From Struthio camelus (taxonomy: Eukaryota > Chordata > Aves > Struthioniformes > Struthionidae), in NCBI RefSeq assembly GCF_040807025.1, contig NC_090981.1:40589817-40653816 (forward strand): a DNA stretch of 64,000 bases, written 5' to 3'. This document shows, piece after piece, positions 25,401-48,540 of this stretch (position 1 is the stretch's first letter; every line of letters starts with the position of its first letter). The translations under genes and the position numbers were made by a program. Below the pieces are notes generated by a model, which was not told the DNA's origin, ran no database searches, and worked only from the letters and a program-made list of their open reading frames with translations.

Positions 25401-28025
25401 ACAAATTTAAGATGGTTACTGTGTGAGAAACGTTACTGTAACACTTTCCTAATTTTCTAATTATAATAATGGTCGTAAAGAGTTTATACAATTTGCATGC
25501 ACCTCAGTCTTTGTACCTCTATCTTCAAATTAGTCAGCTATTTTGTGGTTTATGTATGTTGTCTTTGAAGTAAAATTGACTGACTTCTTTTTTTTTTGGC
25601 TTTTGAAACTTAGTATGAGAGTTTTGACCGACCAAGAGGAAAAGAGGTCAGTTATAGACAGCTTAAATCGGTGGAAGTGAAAACTGAACAACTTAATGGT
25701 CATATACCTGCAGGCCACATTCCTAAACCTATAGTGATGCCGGACTACTTAGCGTAAGTGACTTGGCTTTGATGAACAAATTTAATGGAGAATATTTGAA
25801 ACATGTTTTTTTACTCGGTGTTTTTCATATACACGTTTCATGGTTTCTCTGTGATTCTTCATGTGCTGTGGATCTCAGAATCTTAACTGAAGTGAATATT
25901 AGAATAGAGAGGATGAGGGCTGGCGCCAGTGGCATAGAAATAGTAATATAAATGAAGAATCTTAAATTTAAAAAAAACCCACATGTGAAAGCCGACTACT
26001 ATAATGTAGCATGTACAATAATTATTGAAGGAACAGAAGACCATACAGACAAGTTCTTGTCCTTTTAGCCCCTTAAACCTATGTTATCTTGTACTTTCCA
26101 AGTGCTAAATCTATAGCGTACTTCAGTTTCAAGTGGCAAGGCTAGACCTTTCTATGGTGAAGTATGAGATCATAAAAATAATTTGTATAATACTTGACAT
26201 AGATTTCAATGCTTTACATGCATGCACGTTTTGGCAGGCTATGATATTGATGAACAGTAGAGAAATATAGTACCGAAGTCAAGGGTTTGTGTGTGTCTTG
26301 AAGTCCTGTCTCTAATATGAGTCCTTAAAAAATGCTTTTTTAAAGGAAATATCCTGCAATTCAAACAAATGAAATGCGAGACCGATACAAAGCAGTATTC
26401 AATGATCAGTTTGCTGAATATAAAGAACTGTCAGGGGAAGTTCATGCTGTATTGAAGAAGTTTGATGAGCTGGATGCGTTGATGAGAAAACTGCCTCATA
26501 ATCCTGGAAGCATACATGTAAGTACCTGCGAAATGGAAAAGCAGGTATGTTATTAGGCAGTTTCTGACTGTCTTCAGTTATGGCAATGTCCTCTAATGCT
26601 GGCAGTGACTTGGTAGGAGAGAGAGTTTACCCAAGTCTGTTGTTTCTTGTTTAGTCATGAGTTGAGGATGCTAAGTTGCAATTAAATTTTATACAAGTTC
26701 TTCTGTTTTTTTTAATGTTAGTAGCTTTCAAGTTTTGTATGTAGCTTTCCATTTTTTTTCAAGTATTGTCAAGCTACAGTTAATGTATTTTCTCTATTTC
26801 TCAAGTACAAAACCTAAGAGTTAAAATATATTAGAATGGATTTGATTAAAGGAGCAATTGACTTCTGACAACTATTTTGTAAAATTTAACGTGAAGGTAT
26901 GGAGCACACTGATGTGGTTAAAAATGTGCGGTCTCTCCTATTAGGAACAGGAAAGGATATCCAGAGTTTTGCAAGAATACAAGAAGAAGAAAAATGTGAG
27001 TGTTTTGAGTTTTACATTGCTGGTGAATCTAATAAATAGCAAAGAGAGTGTAATTAGGCAGGACTCCTGTCACTAGGTACGATTTGCTAGTTCAGGGTAT
27101 GCTTAGCTATTACAGAGCTTTGTATATTTGTCTTTTAAAACTTTGGTGAAGTTAGGACGCTGCGCACTCTACTCATCATGTCAACAACCTCATTTGAGAT
27201 TAATGATTCTGTTAGACAAACTTGGGGGGAGAATATTTTAATCTTCTGAGAGCATGTCTCATCTCTAGCGTTTTGCTTTCAGGAGATCAGTCACCACTGA
27301 TTATTTTTGGGATACAGTTCATTTGTACTTGCTGACAAAGCCAACACAGCTTTTTTAACAGCAGAAAATATACAGTATTGCCCTTGAAGAGAAGTTTTGT
27401 GTTTTCTTTTTGGCATGGAACTTACATGGACTGTCAAAAATTAATTTTCCCTGTAGTCCAAGAGGTTTTGCTTGGTTGTTTTTAAATGGAGGCAGTAAAT
27501 GTGTACCTTTGTTTCACTAAAAACATTGCAAATATCTGGGTTTTTTTTTTCGTTGCATTCAAATTTTGCATCCTTGTTAGTTAAATTTCATTGCTTTTTC
27601 GGGAGAGGGTTTTATTTGGCATGCCAGAACACACCTGTTTGCATTTGCACATTTATGCTAAAGTTGCTCTATTTACTAAATAACTAAGGCATATCAAAGC
27701 AGAACCTCTCTCTTCAGCCCTTCATGAATGAAGGGGAAACAAGAAAAGGCTGGATGTAAGAAATTGGGGCCAAGCAAAAAAGCTTGTTTTTGAGGAATGA
27801 GGATATTTATATGCTGTCCTTAATCAATGCCATCATTGCTAATGAGTTATTGTTGGAGGAAACTGAAAGTGTAAACATTAATATAAGGAGTTTTTGTATT
27901 TTTGGCAGGATCCTACATTTCTGGAGAAAAAGGAGCGTTGTGAATACCTCAAGAATAAGCTTTCTCACATAAAACAACGAATACAGGACTATGATAAAGT
28001 TATGAATTGGAATGTACACGTTTAG
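21792..28025 (+). CDS. MARVELD2: MARVELD2 (tricellulin), 6 coding exons
   Basis: Four-pass membrane protein that seals tricellular tight junctions. Exons: 21792-22808, 24410-24442, 25614-25753, 26346-26517, 26945-26995, 27909-28025, joining in phase to 509 residues. Human is 558; most of the difference is the N-terminus. Conserved [17 protein letters not shown] is at about 34-50. The MARVEL domain has membrane segments near 152-177, 212-232, 252-270 and 300-323. A Tyr/Gly-rich first loop ([20 protein letters not shown]) and two cysteines in the second loop (GLC, FCR) are present. The C-terminal occludin/ELL coiled-coil domain covers about 397-509 and ends [12 protein letters not shown]. This is MARVELD2 rather than OCLN because the first loop is short and the [15 protein letters not shown] signature is present. 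The ATG at 21792 is the first in frame in its exon; an upstream coding exon is not excluded. Confidence 0.94.
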
Positions 28026-31000
28026 CATCACCTTGACTATGTGGATACTATTTTATATTTTTTTAAATAGAAATGCGTATTTTGAAGTATTTATTTACTC
28101 TCAGAATTTTACATTTCCTGTGGGGAAAACAATTAATTTCTTAATCACTTTGTGACTTATTTAGATACTGTGCATTTCTGAATAGCCTTTGTATACAGGT
28201 CCAATTCCAAATCAATTTAATGAAGTTACCAGATGAGTTTAGAACATCTGTGTTAACGTTCTGCTTTTATTAGACAGTGCACAGCCTGTTCCTTTACGTA
28301 TGCATAGTTTTCTATTTGCAAGTGTTGCATTATTGTTTACCAGAGAGAGCAGTTCTAAATACCATGTCAAAAATGTGCCCAGTTTTTAAATGTAACAATT
28401 TCAGATTTTATTTTATGATATCAAAAAGAGTTGAGTTGATGTTACTGGCTGGGGTTTGGTAGAGTACTTAATTATTCTGAACTGTTTTGACAAGTCAGAA
28501 CTGAGTTTAATACGACTATTTGCATCTTCATGTGCTCTGCTGTATGTCAGAAATTATTGGAAATTTTGCTTAATAAGAGCTGCAAAATAACCTGCTGTTT
28601 AAACAAGCATAGCACAGTGGGTTTTTTGCCTTTGTTTTTTTTGTTTCTGTTTTCAATGCTCCTCTGCAGAGGTGATGTAAAGAACTTATATATGACCTTA
28701 AAGGAATAGAGATACAGGATTAGGCCATGTCCCTGTTCCGCTAGTTTTGACAAAGACTGATATGCTCTGCATGGTTTTTTGGGATCATCCTAGCAGGAAT
28801 TCACGGGCCTAGAAGAAAAACAATTTTTCTTCTTCATGAGCAAGGAACGAGACTTTTTGTTTAGGACAATTTTAACGTTACCTAGTTGCAGGTGCTTGTG
28901 AACTCAGAGATTAAGTAGAACAAAATTAATTCCCAAATGAAATGCTGATAAAGGATCTTCTATAAGGCCAGGTAAAATGTTTCGTTTATAGATACGCTTT
29001 CTAGAGATTCAGTATAAATTTGTGTAATATATCTTGGGATAAATAGGTTTGCATGTGCAAATGTTCTCATAGATCAGGAAATTTTCTTTTTATGTCCTTT
29101 TCCATATCTTTACACTTTTGTACTTACTAAAATTGTTGGAAGCATTGATAGCCATTTCTTTGTACAGTTTTCTACAACTGCTGTTTCACCGGATATCTTG
29201 CTCGGAAATATATTTTAATTTCAAAAAAATCCTAAGCATAAGCATGTTATTCTCTTGTTTTTGGAGGCATTTTATTGGAAAAAAATGCTGATTAAGGTTA
29301 CTTCAAGACTTCTGCTAGTGACTATGTTTTCTTTAGAGGAAAATTTTCAACTTTGGCCTTAATTTAAAGGGAAGAAGTTAGGAAAGCTCTTTGCAGTTTA
29401 GAACAATTATGGCATCTTCGGTAGTGCAAATGCAGTACTGTACTTCACCCTGGCAGTTATTGGCCATCTGATTTTTGAACCCTTATTATTCACACTGCAA
29501 TTCTGATGGCTTCAGACTCGCTCTCATATTTATCAAAAGTTGACATTCCAAGTTAATCAGCCACTTAATTCCAAGAGCTCTAGTGGATGAAGTACGTAAC
29601 ACAAGACACTACAGGAATGCTGAGAGAATTAGAAAACTTGGCAGCTTTTCATTTGAAACAGACTTCAGTCTCATCCACCTGGAAAGTTTCTCAATATCTT
29701 TTTCACTCTGAATTGGGCAAAACTCAGTGCCATCCCTTGTCCTCGCTCTCTTCTCAGTCATCTCTCTGGCTCAAGTTGCCATTCCTTTCAGTGTAAAGGA
29801 AACCTCCCTACTCTGTAAGGGAGCTGCGGCCAAGCGCTTTATAGCTGTTGTGCTGCAGAAACGTTAAAAAAAAAAAAAAAGCTTTTGTTTGTAAGACAGG
29901 TCCTTGTCCAGATCCCTGCAGTTCAAATGCAGGGATTACTGTACGCCCAGATTTCCCATTTGTTCTCAATGGCAGTTCTGGGTGTTGTCAGTTACCAGAA
30001 GAAGATTAATACAAGTTTAAGTATTCCACTCCACCCCCCCGCTTGCTTGTCTGATGTTTTCTGTGGCAGATTTCCCCTTAGTCTCCTGGTGTGGGAAAGG
30101 CCTATTAAGACTTAGAAGACTGAGCTCCAGCCTCCCTTTGACGGTGGTCTGAGCTTCTCCCTCTGAGAAACCGGCTCCTCAGATCAGCCAGCAAGGCATC
30201 TGCAGAACCGTCCAGCTTCTCTTTTCTGGCTGAGTTTCCATCAAAGAGGCTGAGAGAAGGGAATGCTGTGCCTCTTGCTGGAGTGGGGAAAAGACCTGAC
30301 GGGAGACACTGCATGTGGCTTTCTCAGCCTCTCCTGCGAAGATGCCGTGCATGTGGCTGGGCTGATTTCCCAGGGCATGGAGAGAAGATGGGCAGGAACA
30401 CCCTTCTGTGACTGCCGGGGTTTCGGGTAGGAGTGGTGCCAGGCACCGTAGTGACATGTGCTGAGCATCAAACAGCAAGCACAGGAGCCCACTCTGCATT
30501 ATAGGAAATCCAGCCTGGCAACTCATTGCAGCTGTTAAGGTAAATTACTGGCTCAAGCCTGGGTCATGTTACAGACCTCAACACTGCTAAGCAGGTGGGG
30601 GAAGAAGCTGGAGGCTCAGTGTGTACAATTGGCAAGTTGATTTTACTCTAGCCTATCAAGGATGAACTGCTCTAAACACGCAAAAATTAAAAAGTCTAAG
30701 AAACGCTTTAATATCTTGAGGGGGAGATTAATGGAATAGAAATTAGTGCCTGGGAGTCGAAGCCAGTCAAATGCAAGACAAATGAGTCAGTTTAGTCAAT
30801 ACAGTTACAATTAGAAATCTCAAGGAAAGTGGTCTCTTGATGTTCTGAAAGAAATTAAGGTATACGTTGAACAAAACTGAAGTTAATTTTGTACTTAGTA
30901 CAGGAGTATCACAGGCTGGTGAATGTCACCTAGGTCTCCCTGTGTGGTCTCTCTAGTCTGCCCTCTGTGGATCTGCATTGTTGTATGTAAATATAACGTC

Positions 31001-33007
31001 TGCTATGTGGCCTTACTAGTGCGCCTGGGTTTTTGCAGAACGCGAGGATACTCATTTAAAGTTTGCAAATAATATTGCCCTACATGAGAGATTAACATAC
31101 TCTTTCAGTTACAGGTTGTCCTCAGCTGGTGAGCGTATGTAACAAGGGCTTCTTTCCTCCAGTCTTCCTCTTAGGAAATACCTGTTTGGCTCAACAGATC
31201 CATAGAGGCAAACGTCCGAGAGGAACTTGCAGATTCCAAAAATACAACTAGTTTTCAAAGCAGACTTGAGTTCCTAAAAGGGGCTCGTTTGTCTTGATGA
31301 ACAGCTGGATGACTGTGATCAAGATGACTGTGGCAATATCCTCATGTTCCTTGCTAACTTGTGTGTTTATGCAGGGCAAGTAAAGTGCCAAATGAACATA
31401 AGCTGAAGTGTGCATCACATACTAGTGTGGCCTTGGGGTTTGATTCATGACAGCATATCAAGTAAAAGTATTGGTGTTAATGAAAAGTGTAATGGGTTTA
31501 AATGTGTAGAAATAGCTATCCAGCTTTTAGTTTATTAGTCCCAAAATTGTGTTGGGGTTTGAAGCTTTTAGACAATCATCATCTACAAGATTGTATAGCC
31601 TACATTCCTCTACAGAATTACAATTCTTGGTCTTGACAGTAAAAATGATCCCAGTTCTGAAAAAATTTGCTTCTCTCTTCTTCTAATACCATTATCAGCT
31701 TGAACCCATTTCTCTATTTCAAGATCCTATAAATTGGACTTTTTCCTTCTTAAGAAAAGATGGCACGTGACCTAATGGGAGTAGATCAAAGTACAGCTGT
31801 ATTTCCACTCCTAGAAGCGACTCTTGACTTCTTAAAATTAAGAATTTTTTCCATCTTCAGTAGTTTTTATGGCATTCCTCTAGAACAGCTGATTTTTCCC
31901 AGGTGTGTTTAAATTAATTTCTTCTGTTTTGCCTATGTTTATAGATTGCTGCTGCTAAGTGCACCATTTGCATTTAATTGCTAAGTTTCCCACTCCTATT
32001 TAAGGAAATGTACTTTTGTTTAAATGTTTTCTGCCTCATTTCTTGTCTTACTTTGATGCACAGTGACACCCCCTAGAAATGGATGCCTGGCGATTTTCCT
32101 GTAATTCAAGGGGTTGAACCCAGTCTTGGCGCATTTCCACTGTAGCCAGTAAAGTTCTGATTGTGCTGCAAAGAAATTGGCTAAAACTGTTCTAATTCTG
32201 TTGAGCTAATTCTCAGTATGATGCTTGTGAAGTGGAAGCTCTTTCTTTTGTCCTGAAAGACTGCTTATTTCCTAATACTCCTAAAATGTGTGCACTTGCT
32301 AGTAGTCAGTGGCTCTGTTTCTCTGTATGTAAAATACAGTAAATATAGACATTTTCCTTGTCTACCACTGCATGTAGTATTCTGTCCTGCAGATGTGTAA
32401 AAGTTATATATAAGCATGTGGGAGTATAAGGATATACAATTTTTCTTTCACAACAGATATCAGATTTTGGTATTTTTTTTTAAAGCTCCACAGCTCTGAT
32501 CCTGTTTTTCTATTAGAGACTTTGTTCTGGTAACAAATCTGTCCTCCCATTCCCTTCTACTCTTGTATTTGTGCCTTTTCCCTGCTGCCCCGCCTATGTA
32601 AAGGCCAATCTATCCTGCTGCAGCACTTCCTCTTCTTCTCAAGCACTGTGACACTAATCCATACAACTAAAAATATTTAAGCAAATCATCCCCTACGCTT
32701 AGTAATGTGAACTAGTTGCTGTTTAAACTCATGAATGTGGGGAACGTGCTGCACTGCGTGGTATGATCACTTGCCAATTTCTGGGCATGGCTACATGAAG
32801 GTAATAGAATAAAATTACTGTTACAACAGATGATGGTTAAATGTAGTTTTACTCTTTACTACAGTAATTGTGAAAGGTGAGTAGTGAACATCTGCAAATA
32901 TAATATTGCATTTTCAGTGTGAAAAGTGCAACTTCTACCAGCACATCTGGATAATTGAAATAAATTACAAGTGCTTCATATTTTTTTTCTTTAGAGGAAA
33001 CAATAAA
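28026..33007 (+). other. MARVELD2 3' flank, probable long 3' UTR
   Basis: No coding exon is recognised. No AATAAA occurs soon after the stop; the clear ones are at 32808, 32957 and 33002. Either the 3' UTR is up to 5 kb long or it ends at a variant signal such as the ATTAAA near 30685. A more GC-rich patch at about 30100-30560 has ORFs on the minus strand that resemble no family. In mammals OCLN follows MARVELD2; no OCLN exon was found here. Confidence 0.35.
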
Positions 33008-34140
33008 AGCTGCTCTTCCATGTACCTACCAGCCAACAACCTAGTATTTCTACTGGGTGTTTAAACTGTGACTGATTTTCTCCTTGATGCTTTTAGTGTC
33101 CAGTCAGAGTTTTGCGTGTGCACAATATTTCAAAGTGTGTCTGTGATCAATAACGTCAAGTACTGCTGGATTTGAACTGTAGAGTGCTACTTAGGGCTTT
33201 CAGTCTTTTAAATAACTATTATCCTGACAGCCTTTAGAAGTAAATTGTATGCTTGCAAAGACATAAATAGTAATTTCATAGACATCTGAAAAATGGTACT
33301 TGCATGATATTTAGTGAAAAACTGTTTCATTGGGTCTGAGCAATTACCACACCCCACTCGCTGTGAGATGGAACACCTCAACCCACTTTTAAAATGCAAC
33401 TGCCAATTAACTGTTCATAGGTTTATAATGATAGTTTATTAAAAGAAGTCCTAAAAGAAAATTATTGTAGTGAAACAGCTTCCAGCCTGAAAGAGGCAAT
33501 TCTGAAAGGTTTTTTCTACATGGTGGTAGAACTCATGTTCTATGGGATTATTCTATGTAGTTGAAGACATAGCTACATTATTCCACTACTCAGTTCCCTC
33601 CTGTGAGGGCATTTGCTTAGCCACAGAAAATATGCCCTGAACCTTGCAGTAGTTGAGAAATTTCAAGCTGCGCATTTTAGAATGGAGTTGAAGCAGTGTT
33701 TTTGCTATTGGGATAAAGTACAATTATTTTCATGAGGTAACTGATCACGGTAATTATACAATAACAGTCAATATTACGGTGTGTGTAAGTAATGCTCTGT
33801 CCTTTTCCCAGTCCCTTGGGTTCTTCAGTTAATGAAGGGCATACGTAGTCATGTACAAACAGTGTTATAATCTCGCTGAATAGCTTATGCCCTTTGTAAC
33901 AAATCCCCATGCCCACTTTTATGCCCTCCGGTGAACGTTTTGGAAGTCACTGGCCTTGGCTCGTTTGCAGCAGCCACGCCACCTCCGAGGTGTCTTTGTG
34001 AAAGAGGTGAGACACGAGCGGCGGGGGGCTGAGCCGCTCGCTGACAGACGCTCGGCGCTGGAGCCGCCCTGCCGCCTCCGGTTTGTTCGCTGTGCCTTTC
34101 GGCCACGCTGCCTCCCTCTCGAATAATTCGATATATAGCT
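33008..34140. other. Intergenic DNA upstream of GTF2H2
   Basis: AT-rich and unremarkable to about 33900, then rising in G+C toward the GTF2H2 CpG island. I see no exon, known repeat family or conserved motif in it. Confidence 0.5.
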
Positions 34141-34143
34141 ATC

Positions 34144-34167
34144 GATAGATAGATAGATAGATAGATA
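34144..34167 (+). repeat. (GATA)6 microsatellite
   Basis: Six exact GATA units flanked by degenerate GATATA. It lies at the edge of the GTF2H2 CpG island and is probably length-polymorphic. Confidence 0.95.
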
Positions 34168-34179
34168 TTTGTTTAATCT

Positions 34180-34950
34180 TGTATTTCACTGTGGCGGTGG
34201 TGGGGTTTCCCCACGTCTGGGTGAGTTCGCCTTCCGCCAGGGACAGCCTGGCTCCCCCGGCGCCCATTTCGCCTCTGGCGGTGTGCCGGGCGGCAGCTCG
34301 GCGAGGCCCCCGGGCAGCGGCGGCCTCCGCCGGCCCCTCCCCGCCACTCACCCGCCCTCGCCTCGCCCTCTCCGGCCGGCGGGGCCGGGGGGCGAGTCCC
34401 GCCCCAGCGCGGAACGATCGCTCAGCCGCCCTGGCACCGCAGCCGGGAGGGATTCGCGGAAGCACCGAGGAAGAAGCGGGCGGGCGCAGGCGCTTCCGGC
34501 CGCCGCGGCGGGGCCGTTGGGACCGTTGGGCAGGCGGTAGGCGCGGCTCGCGCCGTGTCAGGCTCGCGCGGGCGGCGCGTCCCCCCCTCCCCCCCCCCGC
34601 GCCGGGCGGCGTCGTCCTGCGCGCCCCCCCCCCTTTCCCCCGAGCGGCCGCGGGGCGCGGTGGCCGCCTCGCCCCTCGCGGCGGCCCGCGCAGCCCCGTC
34701 CTCCGCCGCTCTGCGCCCGCGGCAGCGGCCGGCGGGCGGGCGGCTCCACAGCTAGATTGTCCTCGAAGCGGCGGTCGTGCCTCCCTGTCGGGCGTGTGGC
34801 GGGGCACCGGCCCGTCAGCGGCTCAGCCGGCGGCGGGGCCGGGGCGGCTCGGTGGGGCCGGGCGGCCTGTGGCGTTTGGTGGGAAAGGTCTAGTTACAGG
34901 TCTGTCACGGTTGTGGTCCGGCAGCAGCGTAGGTAAGAGCAAAGGCACAG
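34180..34950 (+). promoter_or_regulatory. CpG island, GTF2H2 promoter
   Basis: CpG-dense with long C and G runs, ending just before the GTF2H2 start codon. A possible acceptor (TCTAGTTACAG at 34899) would let a non-coding first exon splice to the ATG-containing exon, as in mammalian GTF2H2; this is inference. Long ORFs in this stretch are by-products of base composition. Confidence 0.7.
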
Positions 34951-34952
34951 AC

Positions 34953-45216
<10,264 letters not shown>

Positions 45217-46850
45217 TGCTTTCTCTTTTTGGGGGTTGTCATATCTGTTTCATTCTTGCATGAATCTGTTGTGTTTATTCAGCCATCGCTTTCACTGAGG
45301 CACATCAAAACAAGAAGGAAGGCCTAGATGAATACAAAAGGATAAACGCTGTCCTGGGAGCAAATTTAATTTTTATATAAGGTGTGAATGATTTTTTTTT
45401 TACTGTTAATATATTCATGGCTCATCTGTATTGGATTTGTTTTCTTTGTTCTTGTTTGAAAGGCTCTGATTTTTTTCTGAGTATTGTGGGTAGCATGTAA
45501 ATTTGTAAATGTAAAAGTGATAAAATTGGTTTGTATGTTAACGCGATGATTTACGTTTGTTTCATTGTTCGTTTAAAAAAAAGCCTTGAAAATATATTTC
45601 ACGCATTAATTATTATAAGCTCTTGTTTTAAGTGGAGGGTGAAGTGTTCTGTTAAATCCTATAGAGCAGAATATTTTTGTATAAAGTTAACAAAGAAATC
45701 GTTGAGCAATTAGTTGGAAGGCATTTCAGAAAGAATTAAAAATACAAGCTAGCAAAAAAGTAACCCCCGACTTATGCAATTCCCCATTTTTTTTTATATT
45801 TACTACATACAAAAAACCCATATTATTTTCCCAGTTTTCACAAGCAGTTTTTGTTTCAAACCCTTTAAATATGCAAATTCTCTCTTGTTAACCTAGCTCC
45901 TTATGTGCTTAGTCTAAGGTTTATGCCCGCTGGCTGGCCAGGAAACAGGAATTCTGCTGTATTTGGGGCTGGGGGGAAGGAGGGTTTCACAATCTGTGTG
46001 TGTTTCTGTGCAGAATGAAACAAAAACCTTTATAAACCCTTTGTGGAATCATGTGATTGCAGTGCCTGTTAGCCTGATGACTGGGTTATTTAGCTGAGAT
46101 GTAGGTAATGCGTATACATAAGGCTGTACCGAAGAACTAGCAGAAAAAGGACAAAAAGGGTTTTGATGTGGTTTCATAAGCCGTTCCAAGCCAGAGGAAT
46201 GCCATAACCATTTGGCTCTTAGTTATTCTGATGTGAGTGACAGTCCCATGGCATGATGTTTTCTAACAGTATTTTTGCCTTCACAATCAGCATTTCCCGG
46301 GGGGAGGAGGAGGTGAGGGAAGGTTTTGACACACAATTTTAATCTATTCTAGCTTTTTCACTTGCCAGATACCAAAGTAATACAATTGGAAGTAAAAGTT
46401 GTGTGTATTGTGCGTGGCTGTATACTCCATTATCTGCTTGCGATCTGCATAATAATTTTGCTTGTCCTTTTTCTCTTGTCTCATTGAATAGAAAGATCAG
46501 TTCAGACTAGGTTCTGAAAAATGACTATCAAGGCGCTATTTCTCTGATATGTAATGAAATTTAGCTGTGGCCTTTGAACTTAAAGCAACATGAGGAAAAT
46601 GTGTCCTCCTTCTGTACTCTTTTCGGGATTCACTGGATCCCGGTTCTGTGCTTGTGGGAAGATACTACCCACTTAATTCTTGTGTATTTCTTCTTTACTG
46701 GATCTGCCACAAGGTTAGTCAATCAGTGAGGTTATTAACAGGCCTATGAGAAATTCTTTTATTTCCTGAAGGTGTTGCATAATCGGGTTCACACAAGAAA
46801 TGTTAAGAGAGGAGGCAAAAAGACAAAAACATCCTGTAGGGCTGGGGGAA
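45217..46850. other. GTF2H2 3' flank and intergenic DNA
   Basis: No coding exon is recognised. The best GTF2H2 polyadenylation candidate is the variant hexamer ATTAAA at 45735-45740; I found no nearer AATAAA. The remainder is AT-rich unique-looking sequence. Confidence 0.4.
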
Positions 46851-46857
46851 AAAATAC

Positions 46858-46935
46858 TATAAAGAGAAGTTTGAAGCTGAAGGCGCATTGGGACAGAGCA
46901 CTGCTGTTCACTGCTATGAGTTGGATTTCTGAAAG
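46858..46935 (+). promoter_or_regulatory. Candidate TATA promoter and non-coding first exon for the NAIP-like remnant
   Basis: TATAAA at 46858-46863 is followed about 70 bases later by a good donor (CTGAAAG then GTAAGG at 46936). Purine-rich sequence lies just upstream. It is in the right place and orientation for a 5' untranslated exon of the decayed NAIP gene. This is a motif-level guess with no homology support. Confidence 0.25.
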
Positions 46936-48175
46936 GTAAGGGCCCTTGCTTTATCGTGGACCTTGAAGGAATAAAAGTTGCAACCTGAATTAAGTCCTAA
47001 CTGATTACCAAGACTATAAATGTTGCAAATATATTTTAATATAAGTAAATGTTTGGTTTTATTTTTGCTTGACAGCCGTAATTCCAAGAATTGGAGTGGG
47101 ATCCCATTCTGCCTAGTGCACCATTAAGAACAGTGTTAATTGTAGCCTGTGCAGACTCCTCACTGAGGGAATGAGGGTATAGGCATCTTACCAAAAAACT
47201 CAACAAATTTGAACTAGAGTCAATGTTTGGTGCTTAAGAAAAGTATATATGATCCCTATAGCGCAATTCTTAAAAGTAATTTTTCAAAATCTAATAGAAC
47301 TTGAAGACTTACTCCTTTGGATTTAGGGGGAGTTTTGCAGCACTTTCTTTTTGTCTAGGGATTTCATAGCCCTTAAATTATTTAACACATATTTTACTAT
47401 GAGAGGGGATTCAGGTAGCGTGATTTCTACAAACAGCAAGAAAGAGTTCAAAACAGCCTGGAAATTTTGAATTTAGGATCATTTGGGTACGTGTTTTAAA
47501 TCCATTCAGGTCCCTCAATTATTTGAGAAAACAAACCAAAGCTCTTTGGAGGTTGGAGGAGAGCAGAAATTGGCTATTACGTATGTCAGAAAACTAAACT
47601 GCAGATATCTTGGCTGCCATCCAAACCATCATGCAGCAAAATGGGACATTCTTACGGTTTTCCTGTCACTGAGTACTAGTAGCAAGAACAAAAAGCTATT
47701 GCTTCTGTAAGAACAGTTAATTTGAGAAGCCAAGCAGAAATGGTAATGCTTTAATAAAGCCACTTTATTGGAGAGAAATATTAACAGTCGAAGTTTGGCA
47801 GTAAATGCCATGGGCAAATTCATTTCATTTTGAGATGATGAAATTCCAGTTCTTTTTGATGAAGGATGATGTAATTTCTGCTAGTCGCTACTTATAATAA
47901 AAATAGTGTATATTAAAATATAATGCAAGAAAACAATTGCTTGCTTCCATTTCTCATTTCCGCTTCACATCTTTCATTTGGAAATGAGTATTTGAATATA
48001 TTTCTAAAATATATTTATTTTTGAATGTGTTTATATTTGGGTGTAAATTTGAAATATGCTAGTAGTATCCAGTCATGGTTTTGGGATGGAAGAACAGAGA
48101 TAGATAATAATGAGGTGTATCAATTTACCTAGGCCGTTCCAGGTTTTCAAGCTATTGCATGAAACTCTTATGTTG
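46936..48175. other. Unassigned DNA upstream of the NAIP-like remnant
   Basis: No exon or repeat family is recognised. Short ORFs around 47480-47820 on both strands do not resemble a known protein. Confidence 0.4.
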
Positions 48176-48262
48176 AGCGACTGACCTGTGTGATCTTGGG
48201 CAAGTCTCCTCACCTGCTCATGCCTCTTCTTCCTCTCTACTGTCCTATCTTCAGTTGTAAAG
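48176..48262 (+). mobile_element. MIR-like CORE-SINE fragment
   Basis: The string GACCTGTGTGATCTTGGGCA followed by AGTCTCCTCACCTGCTCATG and ending near TCTTCAGTTGTAAA matches the order of the MIR consensus (gtgtgaccttgggcaagtc, cttcacctctctgtgcctca, gtttcctcatctgtaaa), with several differences and a C/T-rich expansion. MIR copies occur at low density in birds. Identification is by eye. Confidence 0.6.
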
Positions 48263-48540
48263 GCTTCAAAATAGCATTTTTTGCTTTTTGCACAGAACAG
48301 CAAGGGCAGTGAGCAGCGAGGGTTAGGAGTGGTCTCTATTTGGCCAGTAATATTTAATAATATACCTGTTTATACGGACTCAGCTTATTTTATATTCCTT
48401 TACCTTTTCAGAGTAATGTGGAATCAAGTGCTTATAACTTGGAGAAGTTGCATTGTTAGTGTAATAGATATGATGACTACGTGATATCTAGAAGATGCAG
48501 GTAATACAATTTGGTAGCCTTCCTTGTTTTTTCGGAAAAT

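Noticed and set aside
30179-30526. 115-codon minus-strand ORF as an OCLN or new-gene exon
   Set aside because: No membrane segments or occludin motifs, no convincing splice sites, and two other frames are equally open.
34139-34880. ORFs of 222 and 277 codons in the GTF2H2 CpG island
   Set aside because: Low-complexity GC-driven frames on both strands; only the end of the plus-strand one is real, where it runs into the GTF2H2 ATG at 34953.
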